Source of the DNA: Chitinophagaceae bacterium
Lineage (GTDB): Bacteria; Bacteroidota; Bacteroidia; Chitinophagales; Chitinophagaceae
Direction: 5' to 3'
Length of the DNA stretch: 5,444 nucleotides
NCBI GenBank assembly: GCA_016787105.1
Contig: JAEUVI010000427.1
Span: 1 to 5,444 of the forward strand
Shown here: positions 1-5,444 of the stretch, piece by piece
Layout of the letters: the number at the start of each line of letters is the position of its first letter
Numbering within the stretch: the first letter of the stretch is position 1
The notes under the pieces: generated by a model
The model's input: only the letters and a program-made list of their open reading frames with translations
The model's database searches: none
Told to the model about the DNA's origin: nothing
Made by a program: the position numbers and the translations under genes

Positions 1-1096
1 TGACAAAGAAGATGGAAGCATTGCAGATGGAAAAATAAAATCCGATCTCGTTGCCGTGAATTTTGATTATGTTCCTGAAGGATTTGATCCGATTGCAATA
101 GCACAGAACCATCGTGCTGCAGACGAGAAAACAGGATTTTCCGCAGGGCAATATCTTATCAATTCCAATGATTGTAAGTCATGTCACATGATAGATAAGC
201 CTTCAGTAGGCCCTGCTTACAATGCAGTATCTGATAAATATAAAAACGATCCGAAAGCCGTTTCTTATTTATCCAACAAAGTAATACAGGGTGGTGGAGG
301 CGTATGGGGCGAGCATGCGATGGCTGCACATCCCAAGCTGTCGCAGAAGCAGGCTGAAACAATGGTGAAATATATTATAAGTCTTTCCTCAAAAGCACCC
401 GTCATTTCGTCTATACCATTAACGGGCAGTTACAAACCTGCTGTACCTGCAGGTGAGAATGGCAATGGGGGATATCTGTTGCGTGCTGCTTATACGGATA
501 AAGGATCAGGAGAAATGCAGGGACTGTCATCTGAAAATATTATCGCCCTCAGAAATCCTTCAGTAGATCCGCAATCTGCTGATGAAAAGAAAGGAGTAAA
601 TATTATAACAACTCCTGTGTTCGCTTTCCAGATGAAAGGAAATAATTCTTATCTCGGGTATAATAACATTGACCTTTCAGGTATAAAACAAATTGAGTTT
701 ACAGTTCAGGCACAACCACGCTCCGGAGCTGTTGGCGGTATTATTGAAATACATCTTGATTCACCAGATGGAAAATTAATCGGGACTTCAGATTCGGTGG
801 TATCAAAAGATGTTGATTTCAGTAAGTTTATGGGTGGCGGCAACAATGCAAAACCAAAAGAAAAACCCGGTGCAAAAAAAGAAGCGCAAAAAGCACCGCC
901 GAAAATTGATTTTGCCGCTATCATGAAAATGATGAGTGTATCCGCAAAAGCAGTCATAGCACCTACTGAAGGTTTTCATAAAATATTCTTTGTGTTTAAA
1001 AATGATAAAGCAGGCGATGAAAAAATAATCATGCAGGTATTGCAGATAACTTTTCAGAATAAAGTACCAGCTGTACCGCTAAAGGCAGCTAAATAA
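1..1096 (+). CDS. C-terminal part of a multidomain cytochrome c / CBM6-like carbohydrate-binding protein (5' end outside window)
   Basis: The frame is open to the left edge from the first complete codon at position 2, so the gene starts outside the window; 364 residues are visible. Numbering from that codon, residues 1-35 (DKEDGSIADGKI, then VNFDYVPEGFD) look like the linker after a PKD-type domain. Residues about 45-130 are a class I c-type cytochrome: haem-binding C58-K-S-C61-H62, then WGEHAM whose M107 is the likely second axial iron ligand. Residues about 155-355 resemble a CBM6-like beta-sandwich (GYLLRAAYTDKG, later GFHKIFFVFKN). A Lys/Ala/Pro-rich insertion lies near residues 282-301. 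Known family: Bacteroidota proteins joining ThuA-like, PQQ-type sugar dehydrogenase, PKD, cytochrome c and CBM domains. Inferred role: periplasmic or outer-surface electron transfer from carbohydrate oxidation. The missing N-terminus prevents naming the catalytic domain. The next gene follows after 59 bases with no terminator, suggesting co-transcription. The cytochrome call is strong; the CBM call is moderate. Confidence 0.87.
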   Translation, partial: DKEDGSIADGKIKSDLVAVNFDYVPEGFDPIAIAQNHRAADEKTGFSAGQYLINSNDCKSCHMIDKPSVGPAYNAVSDKYKNDPKAVSYLSNKVIQGGGGVWGEHAMAAHPKLSQKQAETMVKYIISLSSKAPVISSIPLTGSYKPAVPAGENGNGGYLLRAAYTDKGSGEMQGLSSENIIALRNPSVDPQSADEKKGVNIITTPVFAFQMKGNNSYLGYNNIDLSGIKQIEFTVQAQPRSGAVGGIIEIHLDSPDGKLIGTSDSVVSKDVDFSKFMGGGNNAKPKEKPGAKKEAQKAPPKIDFAAIMKMMSVSAKAVIAPTEGFHKIFFVFKNDKAGDEKIIMQVLQITFQNKVPAVPLKAAK

Positions 1097-1155
1097 TCAA
1101 TCGTGCTATTTTTAAAACCGCTATCAATAAATAAGAATTACTAAAACAATCAACT

Positions 1156-2073
1156 ATGTATAACAGAAGAAAATTCATAAAAAACACAGGCGCACTCGCC
1201 TTCGGGGGCATATTATTATCAAAAACAGGTTTCTCTATTGCTGATGCACCGGTAAAGAATGCAGGCTTGCAACTATTTACTTTATTCGGTGTAATAGACC
1301 AGGATGTACCTGGAGCAATAAAGAAAGTAGCAGGTGCAGGATATAAAGAAATTGAATCTGCATTCAGTATGAAAGGTGGTTTTTATGGTTTAAAACCAAA
1401 AGAATTCGCCGCGTTATTAAAAGACAATGGCCTTACATGGCAATCTCATCACGTATTAGGTACTCCTTTTAAAATGCCAGCCGGTGCTAAAATGCCAAAT
1501 GGCGCTGATGGCAAGCCTATCACTATTCCGAAAATGAGAAACCTGAGAGATGATGCACAGCAACTCATTGATGAAGTAGCAGAAGGCGGCGCTTCCTATA
1601 TTGTGTGTGCCAGCATTTCTCATGGCACGGGCGATGAGTTGAAAGAAGCAGTAGATATATTAGGCAAAGCAGGCGAAGCCGCAAAAAAAGCGGGACTTAC
1701 TTTATGCTATCACAATCATGAATCTGAATTTAAAGAAGTAGATGGCAAAATACCTTATGATGTATTTCTTTCGCAACTGAATGGCGATGTACTGAAAATG
1801 GAACTGGATCTGGGATGGGCTACGCATTCTGGAAATAACCCGGTTGATATTTTCAAAAAGAATCCCGGTCGTTTTCCGCTCTGGCATGTAAAAGATATTG
1901 ATAAAGAATCCGGCAAGCCAACAGAAATCGGAACAGGCTATATTGATTTCAAACCAATATTTGCTGCTGCATCTATAGCTGGAATGAAACACTTCTTTGT
2001 AGAGCAGGATGGTGCACCAAAACCATTTGAGAATATTGCAAACAGCCTTGCGAACCTTAATAAGGTTGTCTGA
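1156..2073 (+). CDS. Tat-exported sugar phosphate isomerase/epimerase-like TIM-barrel protein
   Basis: This 305-residue protein belongs to the xylose isomerase-like TIM-barrel / AP endonuclease 2 superfamily (sugar isomerase, epimerase or IolE-type). The start at 1156 is favoured because it gives a twin-arginine signal: NRRKFIKN at residues 3-10, followed by a hydrophobic stretch to about residue 28. Candidate metal ligands, by analogy with D-tagatose 3-epimerase-type enzymes, are E189 in YHNHES, D218 in MELDLGW, H244 in WHVKD and E283 in FFVEQD; H186 and H188 lie beside the first. All four positions are present, so the enzyme is probably active. A Met/Pro/Gly-rich segment at about 105-127 looks like a loop insertion after a core strand. 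The expected reaction is metal-dependent isomerisation or epimerisation of a sugar or keto-sugar; the substrate cannot be read from sequence. The Tat signal implies folding in the cytoplasm and action in the periplasm. It lies 59 bases after the cytochrome/CBM gene, probably in the same operon, and a hairpin terminator follows the stop. No clear Shine-Dalgarno is present; the leader is A-rich. Confidence 0.9.
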   Translation: MYNRRKFIKNTGALAFGGILLSKTGFSIADAPVKNAGLQLFTLFGVIDQDVPGAIKKVAGAGYKEIESAFSMKGGFYGLKPKEFAALLKDNGLTWQSHHVLGTPFKMPAGAKMPNGADGKPITIPKMRNLRDDAQQLIDEVAEGGASYIVCASISHGTGDELKEAVDILGKAGEAAKKAGLTLCYHNHESEFKEVDGKIPYDVFLSQLNGDVLKMELDLGWATHSGNNPVDIFKKNPGRFPLWHVKDIDKESGKPTEIGTGYIDFKPIFAAASIAGMKHFFVEQDGAPKPFENIANSLANLNKVV

Positions 2074-2091
2074 CATTTCTTTAAAAGATAT

Positions 2092-2119
2092 AAGCAGGTC
2101 GTATAGCCGGCCTGCTTTT
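2092..2119 (+). terminator. Rho-independent terminator after the isomerase gene
   Basis: A 10-base-pair stem pairs 2092-2101 (AAGCAGGTCG) with 2108-2117 (CGGCCTGCTT). It has one T-G wobble and a six-base loop (TATAGC). The 3' arm runs into four T residues at 2116-2119. It starts 19 bases after the isomerase stop. The short T tract makes it moderate rather than perfect, but stem quality and position fit an intrinsic terminator that ends the cytochrome/isomerase transcript. Confidence 0.65.
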
Positions 2120-2190
2120 AGCATGCAAAACGGTTAATAGCTGCCTCTTGGAATACCCAAATATTTTATCACCTCACACAAGATGATTGC

Positions 2191-3750
2191 ATGAAAAAGT
2201 ATACTTGTTATTTATTAATCAAAATTCTCTTCAGCCTGCCGGCGCTTGCCCAAACCGGTAATACAATAGTAAAAACAAATGCAGGCACTGTCTCCGGTGT
2301 AAAGAGTGCATCAACCGGTATTTATTCTTATAAAGGAATTCCATTCGCGGCAGCACCTGTACATGATTTGCGATGGAAAGCACCCCAGCCTGTTCCTGCA
2401 TGGAAAGGCGTAAAAAAATGTGAGGCTTTTGCGCCCAGCGCTCCGCAGGGCAAGCCTGTTCCTTTCATGATGTACACTTCTGAATTTTTAATTCCCGAAG
2501 AGCCTATAAACGAGGACTGCCTTTACCTGAATGTATGGACGTCTTCTATCAGCACACGATCCAAAAAACCTGTAATAGTATGGATACATGGCGGCGGGTT
2601 TATTGCAGGTTCGGGCTCCTGCCCTATTTATAATGGGGAAAATATGGCGAAAAAAGGTATTGTATTTGTTACAATCAACTACCGGTTAGGTGTATTCGGC
2701 TTTCTTGCACATCCGGAGCTAACAAAAGAATCGTCCACACATTCTTCCGGCAACTACGCATTCCTGGATCAAATCGCCGCGTTAAAATGGGTACAAAAAA
2801 ATATCGCGGCATTTGGCGGCGATCCAAAACGTGTAACAATCGCAGGACAATCCGCTGGTTCTTTCAGCGTAAATGCATTGGCCGCTTCACCATTGACTAA
2901 AGGATTATTTCAACGGGTGATCGCGGAAAGCGGTGGCATGTTTAACCGCGACGGGCGAACCCTGACTTTGCAAACAGCAGAACAAAACGGGTTGAAAATC
3001 CAGGAAAACGTGAAAGCAAATTCCATAGCGGAGATGCGTAAAATGCCCGCAGACGATCTGGTGAAAGCTGTAAGTATGGGCATAGTCGGTGCGGTGATCG
3101 ATGGCTATGTGTTACCAACCGATGTTTATTCAATATATGATGCGGTAAAACAGAATGATGTTCCTGTTCTTACAGGCTGGAACCGCGATGAAGGTTTTCC
3201 GCAAGGTGGTGCATCAAATCCCGCGGATTATAAAGCCGCTGCTGAAAAACAATACGGTGAACTAGCCACTGCTTTTTTACAATCTTATCCCGGCAACACA
3301 GAAAATGAAATAAGGCAATCGCAGCTAAAATGGAGCCGCGATAATATTTTCGCCTGGCATGCATATACCTGGGCAAAACTTCAGACCTCAAAAGGGAAAA
3401 GCAAAGTGTATGTGTACCAGTTTGATCGTGTACCGCCAGAAAATGAAAAGTATGGCGCTTTTCATTCTGCTGAAATCGCTTATGCACTGAATACACTGCA
3501 CACATGGCATCGCCCATGGACGGAAGCAGATAAAAAAATTGAAGAAACAATGTCATCCTATTGGGTAAATTTTGCTGCCAGCGGTAATCCTAATGGCAAT
3601 GGACTGCCTGAATGGAAACCATATAATGATATGTCAGCAGCAGTAATGGAGTTTGATGAAAAGCAAACAGGCATGAAACCCATGGCTGCCAAAACCGGCT
3701 TTGATTTTATTGATCGATACCAGGAGCAACTGCATCAGAACGCGAAGTAG
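2191..3750 (+). CDS. Secreted type-B carboxylesterase (alpha/beta-hydrolase, COesterase family)
   Basis: This 519-residue protein has the usual length of bacterial type-B carboxylesterases. Residues 1-20 form a Sec signal peptide ending LPALA, with likely cleavage before Q21; there is no lipobox. Family landmarks appear in order: YKGIPFA near 47-53, the EDCLYLNVW signature at 108-116, the oxyanion-hole HGGGF at 133-137, NYRLGVFGF at 163-171, and the nucleophile elbow GQSAG at 219-223 with catalytic S221. The acid is E334 in NRDEG and the histidine is H425 in GAFHSAE. The triad is complete, so an active esterase is expected. It would hydrolyse carboxylic esters in the periplasm or outside the cell; the natural substrate is unknown. 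The elbow has Q where many relatives have E, which is a common variant. The gene follows a terminator by about 70 bases, so it probably has its own promoter, but I see no convincing Bacteroidota promoter. The next esterase gene starts 39 bases downstream, suggesting an operon of two hydrolases. Confidence 0.95.
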   Translation: MKKYTCYLLIKILFSLPALAQTGNTIVKTNAGTVSGVKSASTGIYSYKGIPFAAAPVHDLRWKAPQPVPAWKGVKKCEAFAPSAPQGKPVPFMMYTSEFLIPEEPINEDCLYLNVWTSSISTRSKKPVIVWIHGGGFIAGSGSCPIYNGENMAKKGIVFVTINYRLGVFGFLAHPELTKESSTHSSGNYAFLDQIAALKWVQKNIAAFGGDPKRVTIAGQSAGSFSVNALAASPLTKGLFQRVIAESGGMFNRDGRTLTLQTAEQNGLKIQENVKANSIAEMRKMPADDLVKAVSMGIVGAVIDGYVLPTDVYSIYDAVKQNDVPVLTGWNRDEGFPQGGASNPADYKAAAEKQYGELATAFLQSYPGNTENEIRQSQLKWSRDNIFAWHAYTWAKLQTSKGKSKVYVYQFDRVPPENEKYGAFHSAEIAYALNTLHTWHRPWTEADKKIEETMSSYWVNFAASGNPNGNGLPEWKPYNDMSAAVMEFDEKQTGMKPMAAKTGFDFIDRYQEQLHQNAK

Positions 3751-3789
3751 AAATTAAAAGTCAAAAACAAAAATGCTTTATAAAATTTT

Positions 3790-4587
3790 ATGAAAAATCT
3801 AATCATTTTAGTTATTATGTTTTTTACACTTTCCGTTTCCGCACAGGATACCAGCCTTTACCTGAGAAAGGAGTATGTAAATGCTGAAGGAAAGGTATTG
3901 CCCTATCGCATTCTTTACCCGGAGAATTATGATAAGTCAAAAAAATATCCTGTCATACTTTTCCTGCATGGCGCTGGTGAAAGAGGTAATGATAATACAA
4001 AACAATTAACACATGGGTCAAGGTTGTTTTTGGCGGACAGTAACCGGAAAAAATTTCCGTGTTTTGTTATTATCCCCCAATGCCCGCAGGATGGATATTG
4101 GAGTTCGGCAAAAATAGATCGGAGTACTTCACCTATTACAATCGGGTTTGATTATGAAGCCACTGGTATTACATGGCCCTTGCAATCTGCTATTGATATA
4201 GTAAAACAATTGACAAAGGATGAAAAGGTTGACAGGAAACGTATTTATATAACCGGTCTTTCAATGGGTGGTATGGGTACATTCGAGGCAGTGTATCGTA
4301 ATCCAGATTTATTCGCGACGGCTCTTCCTATCTGTGGTGGTGGAGATACAGTGCATTATGATAACCGTGTAAAAGCAGTCCCCTTCTGGATTTTTCATGG
4401 CAATGCCGATGCAGTTGTAAACGTCAACCTGTCAAGAAGCATGGTAGCAAAACTAAAAGCATCGGGAGTAAATGTGAAGTATACAGAATATCCCGGCGTA
4501 AATCATAATAGTTGGGACAATGCTTTTGTTGAACCAACTTATCTGAGTTGGATGTTTTCGCAGAAGAGGAAAAAGGTGAAATGGTAG
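3790..4587 (+). CDS. Secreted alpha/beta-hydrolase, predicted esterase/peptidase-like (COG4099 or CE1-like type)
   Basis: This 265-residue protein has a Sec signal peptide at residues 1-18 (hydrophobic core, ending SVSA before Q19). It has a single alpha/beta-hydrolase domain. Landmarks are the strand and oxyanion region FLHGAGERGNDN at about 58-69, the nucleophile elbow GLSMGG at 156-161 with S158, D207 in HGNADAVV, and H239 in VNHNSWD. The triad and the HGAGERG motif match the 'predicted peptidase / phospholipase-carboxylesterase' group, which overlaps with feruloyl and acetyl xylan esterase-like proteins. Esterase activity is more likely than peptidase activity, but the substrate is not deducible. 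It is unrelated in sequence pattern to the preceding type-B esterase, so the pair is not a tandem duplication. The 39-base A/T-rich gap and absence of a hairpin suggest co-transcription with that gene. The start at 3790 is supported by the signal peptide. The gene converges on the minus-strand thioredoxin-like gene, with 28 bases between stops. Confidence 0.92.
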   Translation: MKNLIILVIMFFTLSVSAQDTSLYLRKEYVNAEGKVLPYRILYPENYDKSKKYPVILFLHGAGERGNDNTKQLTHGSRLFLADSNRKKFPCFVIIPQCPQDGYWSSAKIDRSTSPITIGFDYEATGITWPLQSAIDIVKQLTKDEKVDRKRIYITGLSMGGMGTFEAVYRNPDLFATALPICGGGDTVHYDNRVKAVPFWIFHGNADAVVNVNLSRSMVAKLKASGVNVKYTEYPGVNHNSWDNAFVEPTYLSWMFSQKRKKVKW

Positions 4588-4599
4588 CTGGGTTAAGGA

Positions 4600-4634
4600 A
4601 CAACTAAATTATCATTTAAAATGATTTTGGTTGT
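4600..4634. terminator. Possible bidirectional hairpin between convergent genes
   Basis: Bases 4600-4616 can pair with 4620-4634: ATCATT with AATGAT around a three-base TAA loop, then AAA with TTT after a two-base TT bulge, one T-G pair, and CAAC with GTTG, closed by an A-T pair. This gives about 15 pairs. The stem is AT-rich and neither side has a clear T tract, so termination strength is doubtful. It covers the stop codon of the minus-strand gene and lies just past the stop of the plus-strand esterase, which is where a shared terminator would be expected. Confidence 0.35.
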
Positions 4635-5444
4635 GATTTAGTATTTAAAGAATCAACAAGAGTATTATCTATTGGCATTTTTCTGTATTCTGCCAAATGT
4701 GTTTCATAGGTAGCTAATTCAGTCACAGAAAAATTTTTTCTTTTTTTCAAAGCTTCAATTGCTTTTTCCTGGGCTATTATCGCTTTTGAAATAGCGCCTG
4801 TACATGCATACCACTCGGCCACTTTATCATATTTCTTTGCGATATTAAACAGTTCCGGATATGTTATTTGATCGATCTCAGCCTGGTAAGCTTCGGCCCC
4901 CAACCGGAAAATCTCCGCTGGAAGATCTATTTCTGATGAGTACCATTCAATATCTCTGGCAATGAAACTATATATAGGCTCCTCATAAGTAGGTGTCACT
5001 ATTGCAGTTTTACCATACTCATAGGCTTTATGTGGATCTGTTCTGAGTAATGCAGCGAATGTGCGGGATCCAATAAATGGAGCATACTTAAGCGCCGGCT
5101 CCTTTTTAAGGATCTTATCAACCAACAACAGTACTGAATCCGGTTTTCCAAAATCACCGTTCTTAAAATAATTGCCCTCGTACTTAATAAACTCATAATT
5201 TAACTCTTTATCCAATTCTTGTAAATACCTGTCAAAACCCCTTTTAGCCATTGACTTTTTAATATCCCATGTATTATTCACAATACCGGGTAATACATCT
5301 GCCAATTGGCTTGGGTGTCCGATCCACGCCAACCTTCCTTCTCTATCAATTATAAAAGATTTGGGAATTCCCTTTTCACCCGAAGCATCAATCCATTCTG
5401 CTGCCATTAAACTGCTTTCGTCTGTTGCTACATTATAATCCATC
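4616..5444 (-). CDS. C-terminal part of a TlpA/redoxin-like thioredoxin-fold protein with helical TPR-like tail (5' end outside window)
   Basis: The minus-strand frame remains open at the right edge, so the start lies outside; the Met at 5443-5441 is likely internal. Numbering from that Met, residues 1-45 match the second half of a thioredoxin/AhpC-TSA fold: MDYNVATDES, then GIPKSFIID with the cis-proline P27, then REGRLAWIGHP. The CxxC or equivalent active site would lie upstream, outside the window, so redox activity cannot be judged. Residues about 55-275 are a long, charged, mainly helical region. Residues about 195-235 (YPELFNIAKKYDKVAEWY, then GAISKAIIAQEKAIEAL) have the spacing of a TPR-like repeat. 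Known relatives in Bacteroidota are TlpA-like disulfide reductases in the periplasm with C-terminal extensions of unclear role. Inferred role: thiol-disulfide exchange or a scaffold in the envelope. It converges on the esterase gene and is probably in a separate transcription unit. Confidence 0.85.
   Translation of the reverse strand, partial: MDYNVATDESSLMAAEWIDASGEKGIPKSFIIDREGRLAWIGHPSQLADVLPGIVNNTWDIKKSMAKRGFDRYLQELDKELNYEFIKYEGNYFKNGDFGKPDSVLLLVDKILKKEPALKYAPFIGSRTFAALLRTDPHKAYEYGKTAIVTPTYEEPIYSFIARDIEWYSSEIDLPAEIFRLGAEAYQAEIDQITYPELFNIAKKYDKVAEWYACTGAISKAIIAQEKAIEALKKRKNFSVTELATYETHLAEYRKMPIDNTLVDSLNTKSQPKSF

Noticed and set aside
56..58. GTG as the start codon of the cytochrome/CBM gene
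   Set aside because: The frame is open and protein-like upstream to the window edge, no signal peptide follows the GTG although a haem protein must be exported, and the domain pattern expects more N-terminal sequence.
1097..1155. TATTTTTA and other AT-rich elements as a promoter for the isomerase gene
   Set aside because: No TTTG-like upstream box at the spacing expected for Bacteroidota promoters; the short gap is better read as intra-operon.
1702..2124. 140-residue open frame on the minus strand opposite the isomerase
   Set aside because: It lies antisense to a well-supported enzyme, and its Ile/Phe/Tyr-rich, low-information protein shows no recognisable motif. It is a shadow frame.
2120..2190. 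TATTTTAT near 2162 as a -7 box for the esterase gene
   Set aside because: The only upstream TTG candidate is about 11 bases away instead of about 20, so the match does not support a promoter call.
3170..3556. 128-residue open frame on the minus strand inside the type-B esterase
   Set aside because: It is entirely antisense to a region encoding the conserved Glu and His of the triad; the translated protein is His/Cys/Phe-rich with no family resemblance.
3772..3792. Six-codon ORF (ATG at 3772) whose TGA overlaps the ATG of the second esterase
   Set aside because: Such a leader peptide could allow translational coupling, but it is very short, lies in A/T-rich sequence and has no ribosome-binding site, so chance is the simpler explanation.
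4725..4750. Runs of A and T in the minus-strand gene as a frameshift or slippage site
   Set aside because: The frame remains open on both sides with plausible helical protein sequence, so there is no evidence of a break or programmed shift.
5441..5443. ATG on the minus strand as the start of the thioredoxin-like gene
   Set aside because: Starting here would leave half a thioredoxin fold without its active site or a signal peptide; the frame is still open at the edge, so this Met is probably internal.

Overview
This window looks like chromosomal DNA from a Bacteroidota bacterium, most plausibly a Chitinophagaceae-like sphingobacterial lineage. The reasons are moderately AT-rich DNA, start sites with A-rich leaders and no clear Shine-Dalgarno, and protein architectures typical of that phylum. 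No accession or species can be assigned from the sequence alone. Every gene appears to encode an exported or envelope-associated protein. I see no tRNA, rRNA, CRISPR array, insertion sequence or phage gene.

Layout. (1) Positions 1-1096, + strand, hold the C-terminal end of a larger protein that enters from the left edge. It has a linker, a c-type cytochrome domain with a CKSCH haem site, and a CBM6-like carbohydrate-binding domain carrying a Lys/Ala/Pro-rich insertion. This resembles the tail of the large Bacteroidota proteins that join ThuA-like, PQQ-type sugar dehydrogenase, PKD, cytochrome c and CBM domains. (2) Positions 1156-2073, + strand, encode a Tat-exported TIM-barrel sugar isomerase/epimerase. 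(3) Positions 2092-2119 form a good hairpin terminator. (4) Positions 2191-3750, + strand, encode a secreted type-B carboxylesterase with a complete Ser-Glu-His triad. (5) Positions 3790-4587, + strand, encode a second, unrelated secreted alpha/beta-hydrolase with a Ser-Asp-His triad. (6) Positions 4616-5444, - strand, hold the C-terminal part of a TlpA/redoxin-like thioredoxin-fold protein with a long helical, partly TPR-like tail. It converges on gene 5 and runs off the right edge. A weak hairpin sits between the two convergent stops.

How the genes may work together (inference). Genes 1 and 2 form one + strand unit: haem-linked sugar oxidation with carbohydrate binding, next to an exported sugar isomerase. 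This fits periplasmic processing of sugars or sugar derivatives. Genes 3 and 4 form a second + strand unit of two secreted esterases that could remove acyl or aryl ester groups from plant- or polysaccharide-derived substrates. The terminator between the pairs suggests separate transcripts with a possibly shared catabolic theme. The convergent thioredoxin-like gene is probably independent. Nothing here is a clearly new system. The most interesting point is the export of the isomerase beside a cytochrome-linked carbohydrate-binding protein.
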